Source of the DNA: Bacteroidales bacterium
GTDB taxonomy: Bacteria > Bacteroidota > Bacteroidia > Bacteroidales > JAEINX01
Direction: 5' to 3'
Length of the DNA: 55,227 bases
Assembly (NCBI GenBank): GCA_016342645.1
Contig: JAEINX010000011.1
Coordinates: 1 to 55,227 of the forward strand
Shown: piece by piece, positions 26,516-35,600 of the stretch
Position numbering within the stretch: position 1 is the stretch's first letter
Layout of the letters: every line of letters starts with the position of its first letter
Notes under the pieces: generated by a model
Database searches by the model: none
The model's input: the letters and a program-made list of their open reading frames with translations, nothing else
Told to the model about the DNA's origin: nothing
Translations under genes and position numbers: made by a program

Positions 26516-26963
26516 GATTTTTCACTTTTAAATTTTAATTATATTTCATTCATACTACTACTAATAAGACAATTACATCATATTATATTGTTTTGTAATC
26601 CTATTTTCTACAAAAATAAATATTTTTTTATTATAAAAAAATATTTTTGAAAAATAAAAATGCTGAATCAACTTTTTTTTAGAATAAATTACCCTAAAGT
26701 TATAAATAATTATGGTTATCGTACAAAATATTGTAGGCAAAATAATTTCTGCATATTTTAAAAATCAGACATGGAAAGCCACTATATTGGAAAATCCATA
26801 CGAACTCTCCCCGAATGTTGAAAAGCTAAGTTCATTTTTTCCATTACTTCAATCATCCATTACTCTAAAAATATTTTCATAGAGTAAAATATGAGTTAAT
26901 TTGTGAATTTAGTGTCTTTTAAAAATCCGTTTTCGGATTTAAAGCAAAAACACAAATTTGAAT
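26516..26963. other. AT-rich intergenic region with a minor open frame
   Basis: A 448-base gap. It holds the upstream region of the giant T9SS gene (minus strand TATTTTTG at 26611-26618 is a possible -7 element). It also holds a 56-codon plus-strand frame from an ATG at 26712 to a TAG at 26880, with a fairly protein-like product (IVGKIISAYFKNQTWK, ENPYELSPNVEKL). I cannot assign that frame. At the right edge is a terminator of the DUF3795 gene. Nothing else is visible. Confidence 0.4.
26923..26940 (-). terminator. Terminator of the DUF3795 gene
   Basis: AAATCCG (26923-26929) and CGGATTT (26934-26940) form a perfect 7-bp stem with a four-base loop. On the minus strand the hairpin runs into TTT then AAAAG, 23 bases after the DUF3795 stop. 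Confidence 0.55.
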
Positions 26964-27308
26964 CTATAAGTTTGAATTTATTTCATCTAAAGTTTGCTTC
27001 ATTTGAGGAGCCATTTTAAAATACGACTCAAGCATTTCGCAAGAATAATCGGGACAGTAAGCACAATTTTTCAGAGATTTAGAGCTGCAACACTCCCGTA
27101 CTTTACAAACTTTACAATGGCTAAAAACTATTTCGCCGGTCGAAAGACATCCTTCGCAATTAATATCCTCAGGCTCTATTTTAACTGAATAGTGCTGTGA
27201 CCAGAGCTTTGCTGTTTCTTCACGTTTGTCATTGTCATTAGTTATCGTTGCAATGTAAGCATTACACTCGTTACATTTTAGTCCACACATAGAAATTATT
27301 TCTTCCAT
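26964..27308 (-). CDS. DUF3795 family Cys-rich protein
   Basis: A 114-residue cytoplasmic protein with about 13 cysteines in zinc-finger-like or Fe-S-like spacing: CGLKCNECNAY near the N-terminus, INCEGC, HCKVCKVREC, and NCAYCPDYSCEML. This is the DUF3795 pattern, whose function is unknown; metal binding is inferred from the cysteines. It is a single gene between two large secreted-protein genes with no functional link visible. Confidence 0.88.
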   Translation of the reverse strand: MEEIISMCGLKCNECNAYIATITNDNDKREETAKLWSQHYSVKIEPEDINCEGCLSTGEIVFSHCKVCKVRECCSSKSLKNCAYCPDYSCEMLESYFKMAPQMKQTLDEINSNL

Positions 27309-27312
27309 TTAT

Positions 27313-27444
27313 TTATTTATTTAAAGGATTTAACAATGTGATATGAAGAGAATATTGAAATGAAGGTAAAGGTGCATCTGTTGAAGTTTTAGTGTCTGAA
27401 AGTAATTGAATTGCCCAACAATTGTGATATTCCTTATTGTTCAT
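27313..27444 (-). CDS. Possible 43-residue small protein upstream of DUF3795
   Basis: A short frame from ATG (27444) to TAA (27313-27315), ending four bases before the DUF3795 start on the same strand. The product (MNNKEYHNCWAIQLL...) has no recognisable domain, signal or membrane helix. Close spacing to the next gene is the only support. It could be a leader peptide, a gene remnant or chance. Confidence 0.2.
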   Translation of the reverse strand: MNNKEYHNCWAIQLLSDTKTSTDAPLPSFQYSLHITLLNPLNK

Positions 27445-27554
27445 ATTTTTATTCTCCCAATATTTTGTTTAAAAATAAATTTTCATAGTTTTTTAATATT
27501 ATTTTTTAGTGCAAATTCAAAGCATTGTTGATTAAATTACTGAAAGTCTAACGA

Positions 27555-30500
27555 TTATCGAATAATCAATTTTTTAAATTCCGAAATTTCTTTATTATAA
27601 AAATGGAGATAATAAATTCCTTTTGGAAGTGAAGTATAATCAAGTTGCTTTCTATAATTTTTTTCAATAAAGTTATCAATACTATGAATATTAACTATTT
27701 CACCATAATTATTATATAATTCGATATTAATATTTTTTAACTGCTCAGCAAATAAAATTGTAAATATCCCTGTTGTAGGATTTGGGAAAATTGCAATTTT
27801 TGATTTGGATTTAAATGCTTCGCTAATTCCTATTGTTGATTTGAAAGTAATTGCAATTGAATCAATTACGGCACAACCATCTAAAGTTACAAACACTTTA
27901 ATATCTTTAGTTCCTAAACCTAAACCACTTGAATCAACAAGTATAGTCTGTGTTGTTTGCCCTGTTGACCAAAAATATGTATCAAAACCACTTCCTGAAT
28001 CGAGGATTATTGATTGATTATCTTTGAGAGTAGTATCATTTCCTAATGAAACTTCAGGAGCCTGAAAAATACTTACGAGAATAGTATCGCTTAAAACACA
28101 GCCATTTGGGACATTGAAAGTATAAGAGACATTAGTTGTTCCTATTCCTACCAAAGAAGGGATAAAAAGAGTATCCACAACTGCCTCGCCAGCGAAAATC
28201 CCTCCCCGAGGTATCCCGATCATATGAGCAGTATCGGTAACACCACAATATACATTTTGCAAGTTCTCTACTGTTAACTCAGGAGTTATTTTTACTTGAA
28301 TTATTGCCGTATCGTTTTTTGAACAACCGTAAATATCTGAAACTGTTACAATATATTCAGTTGTATCTCTCGGGCAAGTAATTATAGTTTCGGTAGTATC
28401 ACCGGTATTCCAAAGATAATCAACGCCTCCGCTTGCTATCAGCTCGACACATTGGCCTCCGCAGATTGTAGTATCGGGCCCAACCTTTGCGTCAGGAAAA
28501 GGGCTAACTCCAACGATTATTGTATCAGTATTTGTACAAAAATTCCATAATGAGCCTGTAACGGTATAAATTGTTGTAGTATCAGGTGAAACAATAATAC
28601 TATCATTCTCACTTCCTGTGCTCCACAAATAAAAATCGGCACCGGTCGCCGTTAAAATAACTTCTTCTCCTATGCAAATTACAGTATCGTTTGAATGTGT
28701 AATAATTGGAGATGGTATCACTCCTATAATTACACTATCGGAAGTCGAACATCCGGGATACTTGGTTGCTGTTACCACATATTTTGTTTCAACTAAAGGG
28801 CAAACATTAACAGTATCAATTGTATCGCCTGTATTCCATAAATAAGTATCACCCCCTGAAGCAATTAAATCAAAACATGAATACTTACAAATTATGGAGT
28901 CCTGAAAAGGTATTAAAATATTATAAGGGTAAGGAACTACCTCAACATCAATTGTATCAGTTGCAAAACAATTATATTCATTATATACAATTATCCAATA
29001 CGAATTAGAAGTATATGGACAAACAGTGATTTCAGGCGTATCGTCTCCTGTACTCCACAAATATGAAACTCCTCCCGAAGCACTAAGCTCAACACAATCG
29101 CCTTGACAAATAATTGTATCGGGAGAAAATACTGCATCCGGTATAGGATTAACCGTAACTTTTACACTATCGGAAGCAGGGCATCCTACACTATTAACAA
29201 CAGTGACGTAGTACATTTTGGTACTATCTGGACAAACTTCAATATTTTGTGTTGTATCTCCGGTACTCCAAATATAATCAACCCCTTCGGAAACCGATAA
29301 AGTTGTACAATCTCCTGAGCAAATTATAACATCATCGCTTGCCTGCGCCTCGCAATCACAATAATCTTCGGGGAAAACAATACCCGGAATATCACATAAA
29401 CGTGTTCGAAATAACATTTTTTCTTCTCCGTTTGGTAGCATTTCAATATAATCCATTGCAATAAAGGCATCACGTTGTAGCTGGCTTTGTTCGGCTATAT
29501 TTAAATAGTGCTCAGCATTTTCGGACGCAGAAATTATAATTTTTCCATCCCAGTTAAGATTAATGAGTGATTGGTTTGAATACAACCCGTTATAGGAGGA
29601 TGAAGTTCCACCATCAACTTCAATTGATGTTATTGCCACATCAGAGGTAACGATTAAAGATAGGCTATAAAACCTAAGGTCAGTTGGCAATTCTCCATCA
29701 AAAGTAATTTCAAGTTTATTATCACTTAGTTCTGTATTAACTTGTACTATGTTATTTATTATCAAATAATTTAAAATGTCTTCTTCAGTAGTCATCCAAA
29801 CATTATCAAGCCCGAACTTTCCGTAATCTTCTTCAATCTGGTTCATATTTTGCTCAAAATTTGGGAATGAATATCCCCAACTTCCATTATTTATGGAATG
29901 GCTAAAAAATGATCTCCAATAGTGTTTACCATCGACACTTTTTTCGGCAATTGCATCAACGGAATCTGACAAATTTACTTCACTGATAAGATTTATTCTT
30001 CTCATTTTCAAGGTATCCCAATTAGAAATTGAAGTAACATCTACACCATAATAATATATATAAGGATTGGATAAAGGGCCTGTGCCTTCGTTATAAGAAG
30101 CTATGCATCCTTCATCAAAGGCAAAAGTTGTATAATCAACATTTCCATTTGGTACAACAAATATGTCCATTTCGATACCACCTTCAGTAGCTGAGAGAGT
30201 TTTTAATTTCACATAACTATAATTTCTGGCAATGGAATAATATTTGTCGGAAGCATAATTAGGCGATAAAGCATGATTATAGATTCCCCACTCATTTTGA
30301 TACATCTCAATTATTTGACTCCAAGTAGTATAGTACCCATTTCCTTCAAAATGAACATCCTGTCCAAATTCGTTATTAAAAGAAAACATTGCTGAACTCA
30401 TCTTGAAAAAAATATCAGTTCCACAACCATCGGTGTATTTCAGTCCTTGATAATATGTTCCGCTAATTTGGCCTCCTTGTAAAAACGGAAAAGCGTGAGT

Positions 30501-30716
30501 GTAAATATTTTCAAGCCCATCGTCAAGATGAATACTAAAGGCAAAGTCCTTATTGTATTTCAAGGCAGCTTTTTCAACAGCAAAATCTTCGGGTGGATTC
30601 ATGAAAGTAATAGTAACTTTATTTACACCAACATTTTGAGCATCAATATTAATGTTAGAAAATAATAGGATACCTGATAAAATAAAAAAATGTAATAAAA
30701 TGCTTATATATCTCAT
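27555..30716 (-). CDS. T9SS-sorted protein: deacetylase-like domain plus Ig-like repeats
   Basis: A 1053-residue exported protein. The signal peptide is 1-26 (ending IDAQ). Residues about 30-330 resemble a NodB/CE4 polysaccharide deacetylase: FSIHLDDG with the Asp65-Asp66 pair, a possible metal His in YNHALSP and a VPNGN stretch. About 330-425 is a beta-rich domain. About 440-870 holds five Ig-like repeats of about 75-85 residues, each with a DxxIC.GxC start, a Y(L/I)W(S/N)TGDT core and a YxVTV..xxGC end. A sixth, degenerate copy comes before the T9SS sorting domain (FPNPTTGIF to FKKLIIR). A surface or secreted glycan-modifying enzyme with adhesive repeats is plausible (inference). The substrate is unknown, and catalytic completeness is uncertain. 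Confidence 0.8.
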   Translation of the reverse strand: MRYISILLHFFILSGILLFSNINIDAQNVGVNKVTITFMNPPEDFAVEKAALKYNKDFAFSIHLDDGLENIYTHAFPFLQGGQISGTYYQGLKYTDGCGTDIFFKMSSAMFSFNNEFGQDVHFEGNGYYTTWSQIIEMYQNEWGIYNHALSPNYASDKYYSIARNYSYVKLKTLSATEGGIEMDIFVVPNGNVDYTTFAFDEGCIASYNEGTGPLSNPYIYYYGVDVTSISNWDTLKMRRINLISEVNLSDSVDAIAEKSVDGKHYWRSFFSHSINNGSWGYSFPNFEQNMNQIEEDYGKFGLDNVWMTTEEDILNYLIINNIVQVNTELSDNKLEITFDGELPTDLRFYSLSLIVTSDVAITSIEVDGGTSSSYNGLYSNQSLINLNWDGKIIISASENAEHYLNIAEQSQLQRDAFIAMDYIEMLPNGEEKMLFRTRLCDIPGIVFPEDYCDCEAQASDDVIICSGDCTTLSVSEGVDYIWSTGDTTQNIEVCPDSTKMYYVTVVNSVGCPASDSVKVTVNPIPDAVFSPDTIICQGDCVELSASGGVSYLWSTGDDTPEITVCPYTSNSYWIIVYNEYNCFATDTIDVEVVPYPYNILIPFQDSIICKYSCFDLIASGGDTYLWNTGDTIDTVNVCPLVETKYVVTATKYPGCSTSDSVIIGVIPSPIITHSNDTVICIGEEVILTATGADFYLWSTGSENDSIIVSPDTTTIYTVTGSLWNFCTNTDTIIVGVSPFPDAKVGPDTTICGGQCVELIASGGVDYLWNTGDTTETIITCPRDTTEYIVTVSDIYGCSKNDTAIIQVKITPELTVENLQNVYCGVTDTAHMIGIPRGGIFAGEAVVDTLFIPSLVGIGTTNVSYTFNVPNGCVLSDTILVSIFQAPEVSLGNDTTLKDNQSIILDSGSGFDTYFWSTGQTTQTILVDSSGLGLGTKDIKVFVTLDGCAVIDSIAITFKSTIGISEAFKSKSKIAIFPNPTTGIFTILFAEQLKNINIELYNNYGEIVNIHSIDNFIEKNYRKQLDYTSLPKGIYYLHFYNKEISEFKKLIIR

Positions 30717-31145
30717 TTTTATAATTTCTAAAGTTTCGCACCAAATTTAAACAAATTATCATTAAGTATTTTAATAATGCTCCTAAAAAAGAATAAATAT
30801 TCAACAAAAATCATATTCAATTCGATTTCTAATGACAATTTAATAAAGTTTAATTGATTAATTCTTGTTGTGTAAATTTCCTTTTCTGTTCACCAAAATA
30901 TTTATATCAGATACCAATAATAACACTTTATTCATCTGATTATCTTTACATAATCTCAAAGACAACAAACTTGAAAAAATTTTATTTTAGCCTATATTGA
31001 AAAAAAAATTAGTTTTGCATAATAATTGATTTTCAGATATTAATTAAAATCTAAAAAAAAATTAAAAAATATTTTGACAAATAAAAACAAACTTGTAATT
31101 TTGCACCCCCAAAAATCAAAGTAATAAGAAAGAGATAAATATATT
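30717..31145. other. Divergent intergenic region with the rpsU promoter
   Basis: A 429-base AT-rich gap between the T9SS gene (minus) and rpsU (plus). Besides the rpsU promoter it contains TAGTTTTG at 31010-31017 (another -7 match on the plus strand) and CAAATTTA at 30742-30749, a -7 match on the minus strand for the T9SS gene. I see no coding remnant. Confidence 0.5.
31073..31103 (+). promoter_or_regulatory. rpsU promoter (Bacteroidota -33/-7)
   Basis: TTTG (31073-31076), 19 bases, then TAATTTTG (31096-31103) is an exact match to TTTG-N19-TAnnTTTG. Transcription would start near 31108-31110, about 37 bases before the rpsU ATG. It would lead into rpsU-xerC-hpf. Confidence 0.75.
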
Positions 31146-31340
31146 ATGATAATTATTCCTGTAAAAGAAGGCGAAAGCATCGACAGAGCATTAAAAAAAT
31201 TCAAAAGAAAATTTGAAAAAACAGGCGTTGTAAAAGAATTAAGAGAAAGACAAAAATTTACAAAACCTTCTGTCATTAAAAGAGAACAAAAACTTAAAGC
31301 AATTTATGTTCAAGGCTTAAGAGAAGCCGAAGAAAATTAA
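31146..31340 (+). CDS. rpsU: Small ribosomal subunit protein S21
   Basis: A 64-residue basic protein of the 30S subunit. In the Bacteroidota it is linked to sequestration of the 16S rRNA anti-Shine-Dalgarno tail. The family pattern is clear: PVKEGESIDRALKKFKRKFEKTG, then RQKFTKPSVIKREQK. It is the first gene of the conserved run rpsU-xerC-hpf. Confidence 0.97.
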   Translation: MIIIPVKEGESIDRALKKFKRKFEKTGVVKELRERQKFTKPSVIKREQKLKAIYVQGLREAEEN

Positions 31341-31420
31341 TTGATTTTTTTTAGAAAGTGACTTGATTTTTTCAGAATATTATTATATATTTGATTAATG
31401 TTTCTTTCTAATTTTGTTTG

Positions 31421-32308
31421 ATGGCTACAGATAAGTTTAAGAGGTATTTAGAGTATGAGAGACGGTATTCTACCCACACATTAAAAGCATATCAAAAGGA
31501 TATTGAGCAGTTTTTTTCCTTTTTAAAGGATGTTTATGCAATAGAATCTGCAAAACTTGTCAATCAAGCAATAATTCGTTCATGGATTATAAGCCTCAAG
31601 GAAGAATCCATTTCGACCCGCACAATTAACAGAAAAATTTCATGCCTAAAAACCTTTTTCAGTTTTTTGATAAAAGAAAGTGAAATTAGTAATAATCCCA
31701 TGCTAAAAATCCTATCTCCCAAAACTTCAAAAAAGCTTCCCACATTCATTGAGGAAGAAAAAATGGAAATACTTTTCGATGAAGTTGATTTTGGAGAAGG
31801 CTTTGAAGCGGCAAGAGATCGTTTAATATTAGATATTTTCTATTCAACCGGTATTCGATTATCTGAATTGATTAACCTGAAATCTGAAAATATTGATTTT
31901 AAAAAATTTCAAATTAAAGTACTCGGAAAACGAAATAAAGAAAGAATAATTCCGTTTTCAAAAGGTATAAATAATTTGATATTGAACTATATTACCCTTA
32001 AAAATAATTACTTTAATAATAAGATAACGGATAGTTATTTATTTTTAAGTAAAAGCGGCAAAAAAGCGTACCCTAAACTAATTTACCGAGTAGTAAATAA
32101 ATATTTATCGAAAATCACAACCCTAAAAAAGCTTAGCCCTCACGTTTTGCGTCATACTTTTGCAACTCACATGCTGAACAATGGTGCTGACCTAAATGCC
32201 ATAAAAGAACTTTTAGGACATTCGAATTTATCAGCTACACAAATTTATACACACAATTCAATCGACAAATTAAAAAAAGTTTATAAACACGCCCATCCCA
32301 GGGCATAA
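31421..32308 (+). CDS. xerC: Tyrosine recombinase XerC
   Basis: A 295-residue site-specific recombinase that with XerD resolves chromosome dimers at dif. The N-terminal SAM-like core-binding domain (about 1-90) includes YERRYSTHTLKAYQKDI. All catalytic residues are present: Arg146 (STGIRLSE), Lys170 (LGKRNKER), His241 and Arg244 (HVLRHTF), His267 (LLGHSNL) and nucleophile Tyr276 (QIYTH). The ATG at 31421 is used; a TTG directly before it would add one residue. Its place between rpsU and hpf argues for the housekeeping XerC role rather than a mobile integrase. Confidence 0.93.
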   Translation: MATDKFKRYLEYERRYSTHTLKAYQKDIEQFFSFLKDVYAIESAKLVNQAIIRSWIISLKEESISTRTINRKISCLKTFFSFLIKESEISNNPMLKILSPKTSKKLPTFIEEEKMEILFDEVDFGEGFEAARDRLILDIFYSTGIRLSELINLKSENIDFKKFQIKVLGKRNKERIIPFSKGINNLILNYITLKNNYFNNKITDSYLFLSKSGKKAYPKLIYRVVNKYLSKITTLKKLSPHVLRHTFATHMLNNGADLNAIKELLGHSNLSATQIYTHNSIDKLKKVYKHAHPRA

Positions 32309-32320
32309 AACAAAGAGATT

Positions 32321-32617
32321 ATGCAAGTTAATTTTAACACAGTTCACTTTAAAGCAGACAAAAAACTAATTAATTTCATCACAGAAAAGATTGAAAAAAC
32401 CACCGGTTTATTCGATGGTATTATTAGTAGTGATGTAACATTAAAATTAAACAACAACGAGGGTGTTGAAAACAAGATTGTCGAAATCAGATTAATTATT
32501 CGTGGCTACGACCTCTTTGCAAAAAAACAAAATAAAACTTTCGAAGAGGCAACTGATAATGCTCTCGAAGCCATCAAGAAACAATTAAAAAAATATAAAG
32601 AAAAGCTAAGAAAGTAA
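32321..32617 (+). CDS. hpf: Short-form ribosome hibernation-promoting factor
   Basis: A 98-residue S30EA/RaiA family protein that binds the 30S decoding centre and stabilises idle ribosomes. MQVNFNTVHFKADKKLINFITEKI and the Lys-rich C-terminal helix (ALEAIKKQLKKYKEKLRK) match the domain. The long-form C-terminal dimerisation domain is absent. It follows xerC by 12 bases and is probably the last gene of the rpsU operon. Confidence 0.92.
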   Translation: MQVNFNTVHFKADKKLINFITEKIEKTTGLFDGIISSDVTLKLNNNEGVENKIVEIRLIIRGYDLFAKKQNKTFEEATDNALEAIKKQLKKYKEKLRK

Positions 32618-32643
32618 TATTTTAAAAATATTTGTAAAAAACG

Positions 32644-32674
32644 TTTGGTAATTCAAATAACTTTTATATTTTTG
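32644..32674 (+). promoter_or_regulatory. Promoter of the tRNA-tuf-secE-rpo superoperon
   Basis: TTTG (32644-32647), 19 bases, then TATTTTTG (32667-32674) matches TTTG-N19-TAnnTTTG exactly, with the same spacing as the rpsU promoter. The expected start is near 32680, giving about 190 bases of leader before the first tRNA. Confidence 0.7.
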
Positions 32675-32677
32675 CAA

Positions 32678-32705
32678 ACCTTTTTTAAGAAGGGTCTTTT
32701 TTTTG
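32678..32705 (+). terminator. Possible weak terminator/attenuator after hpf
   Basis: An imperfect CCTTTT/AGAAGG hairpin with one T.G pair is followed by a run of eight T. It could end the rpsU-xerC-hpf transcript. It also lies at the predicted start of the next transcript, so an attenuator role is possible. The stem is weak. Confidence 0.4.
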
Positions 32706-32796
32706 TTAAAAAGCGTTGGCATTGTGAAGAAAATGAGTTTTTTGTCAAATTTTGACACTTAAATTTTCGACATAATTAAATTACGAAAAATAAAAA

Positions 32797-32818
32797 AAAT
32801 TCCGGAAAGACGGAATTT
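32797..32818. other. Perfect 8-bp hairpin in the leader of the tRNA-tuf operon
   Basis: AAATTCCG (32797-32804) and CGGAATTT (32811-32818) form a perfect stem with loop GAAAGA. A run of A precedes it, so it would look like a terminator only on the minus strand, where there is no gene to end. A smaller inverted repeat (TGTCAAA-T-TTTGACA, 32743-32757) lies 40 bases upstream. The role is unknown. Confidence 0.5.
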
Positions 32819-32871
32819 ATTGTGAAAAAACACAATTTGATATATTGAATTTAGAAACACATAAGTTTATT

Positions 32872-32944
32872 GCCGATGTAGCTCAGTTGGTAGAGCAGCT
32901 GATTTGTAATCAGCCGGTCGGCGGTTCGAGCCCGTCCATCGGCT
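32872..32944 (+). tRNA. tRNA-Thr (TGT)
   Basis: A full cloverleaf. The acceptor stem GCCGATG pairs with CATCGGC. The D arm is GCTCAGTTGGTAGAGC. The anticodon stem-loop GCTGATTTGTAATCAGC has anticodon TGT, and the T arm carries GGTTCGAGCC. The discriminator is T and CCA is not encoded. It is first of four tRNAs before tuf. Confidence 0.97.
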
Positions 32945-32962
32945 CATTAATTTGAAATTTAT

Positions 32963-33044
32963 GGGGAGATACCAGAGCGGTCAAATGGGGCAGACTGTAA
33001 ATCTGTTGGCGAAGCCTTCGGAGGTTCGAATCCTCCTCTCCCCA
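32963..33044 (+). tRNA. tRNA-Tyr (GTA)
   Basis: A class II tRNA of 82 bases. The acceptor stem GGGGAGA pairs with TCTCCCC. The anticodon loop CTGTAAA gives GTA, a long variable arm (TGGCGAAGCCTTC) follows, and the T arm is GGAGGTTCGAATCCTCC. The discriminator is A and CCA is not encoded. Confidence 0.97.
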
Positions 33045-33171
33045 CAAAATTATTTTTAATAAAAAAATTAATAATAATTGAAGTTCTTTCAAATAATGAA
33101 GAAAAATAATAATGAAAATTCTTAATTAAATTAGAATTTTCGAAGGAGAACCCCATCTCCATTAACAATAA

Positions 33172-33244
33172 GCGGAAATAGCTCATTTGGTAGAGCGACA
33201 GCCTTCCAAGCTGTAGGTGGCGGGTTCGAGACCCGTTTTCCGCT
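33172..33244 (+). tRNA. tRNA-Gly (TCC)
   Basis: The acceptor stem GCGGAAA pairs with TTTCCGC. The anticodon arm ACAGCCTTCCAAGCTGT gives TCC, and the T arm is GCGGGTTCGAGACCCGT. The discriminator is T. A 127-base AT-rich gap without features separates it from tRNA-Tyr. Confidence 0.96.
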
Positions 33245-33254
33245 CAAAGTTAAA

Positions 33255-33326
<72 letters not shown>

Positions 33327-33393
33327 CTAATATTTAATTATTAATAAAAAACAATTATAAAATAAGTCTAACATAATTTAAACATTTTTTGAT

Positions 33394-34581
33394 ATGGCAA
33401 AACAAAAATTTGAACGTACGAAACCGCATGTTAATATAGGTACAATTGGTCATGTTGACCATGGAAAAACCACACTGACTGCTGCAATTACCTTAAATCT
33501 TCAAGATAAAGGTTTAGCTACTTTTACATCTTTTGATGCAATTGATAACGCTCCTGAAGAAAAAGAAAGAGGTATTACTATTAATACTGCTCATATAGAG
33601 TATGAAACCGCTAACAGACACTATGCACATGTTGATTGCCCTGGTCACGCCGACTACGTAAAAAACATGGTAACAGGTGCTGCTCAAATGGATGGCGCCA
33701 TAGTAGTTGTTGCTGCAACTGACGGACCAATGCCCCAAACTCGTGAGCATATACTTTTAGCTCGTCAGGTTGGAGTTCCTAAAATCGTTGTCTTTATGAA
33801 CAAAGTTGATATGGTTGATGATGAGGAATTATTAGAATTAGTAGATATGGAAATAAGAGACCTACTTTCATTTTACAAATTCGATGGTGATAACACCCCT
33901 ATAATTCAAGGTTCAGCTTTAGGAGCATTAAACAAAGAAGAAAAATGGATTGGTAAAATATTTGAATTAATGGATGCTTGCGATGAGTGGATTCCATTAC
34001 CAGAAAGAGATGTTGATAAACCATTCCTTATGCCGGTTGAAGATATTTTCTCAATCACAGGTCGTGGAACAGTTGCAACCGGAAGAATTGAAACAGGTGT
34101 AATTAATTCAGGCGATCCTGTTGATATTATCGGTATGGGTGCTCATAAACTCAAATCAGTTGTAACAGGAGTTGAAATGTTTAGAAAAATATTAGACAGA
34201 GGTGAAGCCGGTGATAATGCAGGACTTCTTTTACGAGGTGTTGACAAAAAAGAAATTTGTAGAGGTATGGTAATTGCCAAACCCGGTTCTGTAACTCCAC
34301 ATAAAAAATTCAAAGCTGAGGTTTATATCCTTAAAAAAGAAGAAGGTGGACGTCATACACCATTTCATAACAGATATCGTCCTCAATTCTATTTCAGAAC
34401 AACCGATGTTACTGGTGAAATCATGTGCCCCGAAGGAGTAGAAATGGTAATGCCTGGTGATAACCTTACAATAACTGTAGAACTTATTTCTGAGATCGCA
34501 ATGAACAAAGGATTAAGATTTGCAATTCGTGAAGGTGGAAGAACAGTTGGAGCTGGACAGGTAACCGAAATTATTGAATAA
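33394..34581 (+). CDS. tuf: Elongation factor Tu
   Basis: The GTPase that delivers aminoacyl-tRNA to the ribosome, 395 residues, full length. The G motifs are GHVDHGKT (about 19-26), [17 protein letters not shown] and the SAL motif (QGSALGAL). The effector region has [14 protein letters not shown]. Domains 2 and 3 are complete, with [13 protein letters not shown] and the C-terminal [15 protein letters not shown]. It is embedded between tRNA-Thr and tRNA-Trp, as in many bacteria. Confidence 0.99.
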   Translation: MAKQKFERTKPHVNIGTIGHVDHGKTTLTAAITLNLQDKGLATFTSFDAIDNAPEEKERGITINTAHIEYETANRHYAHVDCPGHADYVKNMVTGAAQMDGAIVVVAATDGPMPQTREHILLARQVGVPKIVVFMNKVDMVDDEELLELVDMEIRDLLSFYKFDGDNTPIIQGSALGALNKEEKWIGKIFELMDACDEWIPLPERDVDKPFLMPVEDIFSITGRGTVATGRIETGVINSGDPVDIIGMGAHKLKSVVTGVEMFRKILDRGEAGDNAGLLLRGVDKKEICRGMVIAKPGSVTPHKKFKAEVYILKKEEGGRHTPFHNRYRPQFYFRTTDVTGEIMCPEGVEMVMPGDNLTITVELISEIAMNKGLRFAIREGGRTVGAGQVTEIIE

Positions 34582-34658
34582 AAAACAATAACAAGGAAAG
34601 TTCTCTTTAAATAAATTAGAAATCTTTACTTATTATTATATTAAAAAATGTTTAATAA

Positions 34659-34731
34659 ACGGGTGTAGCTCAATTGGTAGAGTAGTGGTCTCCAAAACCA
34701 TTGGCTGTGGGTTCAAGTCCTACCACCCGTG
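34659..34731 (+). tRNA. tRNA-Trp (CCA)
   Basis: The acceptor stem ACGGGTG pairs with CACCCGT. The D arm is GCTCAATTGGTAGAGT. The anticodon loop CTCCAAA gives CCA, and the T arm is GTGGGTTCAAGTCCTAC. The discriminator is G. It lies between tuf and secE, the usual place, with secE starting 15 bases later. Confidence 0.97.
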
Positions 34732-34746
34732 CAAATTTTAGATAAA

Positions 34747-34944
34747 ATGGCAAAATTTAAAATTGTTTCTTACGTAAAAGAGTGTTATGATGAATTATTA
34801 CATAAAGTATCATGGCCTTCTTGGAGTGAATTACAAAACAGTGCAATTGTTGTATCCATTGCTTCCCTTATTATAGCACTTGTTGTTTATATGATGGATA
34901 TTTCATTTCAAAAAATATTAGAAAATTTTTATAAACTTTTCTAA
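34747..34944 (+). CDS. secE: Preprotein translocase subunit SecE
   Basis: A 65-residue single-span protein that clamps the SecY channel. The amphipathic N-terminal helix (VKECYDELLHKVSWPSWSEL, with the conserved KVxWPS) is followed by one membrane helix (about 32-52, AIVVSIASLIIALVVYMMDI). The ATG at 34747 is the start; the frame runs back into the tRNA-Trp end through a GTG, which is not used. It is followed by nusG. Confidence 0.95.
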   Translation: MAKFKIVSYVKECYDELLHKVSWPSWSELQNSAIVVSIASLIIALVVYMMDISFQKILENFYKLF

Positions 34945-35010
34945 TATGTATTTTATCTAATTTTTTAAATACTTGATAACAAAACAGTATAAAAGCTGTT
35001 TAACTTTTGT

Positions 35011-35553
35011 ATGAGCGACCAAATAAAAAAATGGTATGTAGTCCGGGCAATCAGCGGAAAAGAGAAAAAGGTAAAAGAATACCTTGAATCTGAGATTAAT
35101 CGCTTAGGTTGGCAGGAATATATTACGCAGGTTCTTATCCCAACGGAAAGAATTTATCAAATCAGAAAAGGAAAAAAAATCAGCAAAGAACGAAATTATT
35201 TTCCCGGTTATGTTTTGATAGAAGCAATCCTTTCAGGTGAAATACCGCATGTAATTAAAAACATACCTAATGTGCTTGGGTTTTTAGGCACAAGTGGTGT
35301 ACCTAATCCACTTCGTCCGGCAGAAGTCAATCGGATCTTAGGAAAAGTTGATGAACTCGCCGAACAAGGAGAAGAGGTTAATGTTCCGTTCATTATTGGA
35401 GAAACCGTTACTGTTACTGACGGGCCTTTCAATAGTTTTAGTGGAATTATCGAAGAAATTAACGAAGAAAAGAAAAAATTAAAAGTTATGGTTAAAATTT
35501 TTGGTAGGAAAACACCCCTTGAGCTTGGATTTATGCAAGTTGATAAAGAATAA
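35011..35553 (+). CDS. nusG: Transcription termination/antitermination factor NusG
   Basis: It binds the RNA polymerase clamp and modulates pausing and Rho termination. It has 180 residues. The NGN domain (about 6-110) has [29 protein letters not shown] and [11 protein letters not shown]. The C-terminal KOW domain (about 125-175) begins [20 protein letters not shown] and ends [14 protein letters not shown]. It is a standard member of this operon. Confidence 0.98.
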   Translation: MSDQIKKWYVVRAISGKEKKVKEYLESEINRLGWQEYITQVLIPTERIYQIRKGKKISKERNYFPGYVLIEAILSGEIPHVIKNIPNVLGFLGTSGVPNPLRPAEVNRILGKVDELAEQGEEVNVPFIIGETVTVTDGPFNSFSGIIEEINEEKKKLKVMVKIFGRKTPLELGFMQVDKE

Positions 35554-35600
35554 AGTTATCAAGAAATTTCTCTCATTATATATCTTTAAGTAATAAAAAA

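Noticed and set aside
31421..32308. Integrase of a mobile element
   Set aside because: The rpsU-xerC-hpf context and XerC-like sequence indicate the housekeeping recombinase. No attachment-site repeats were seen at the neighbouring tRNAs.
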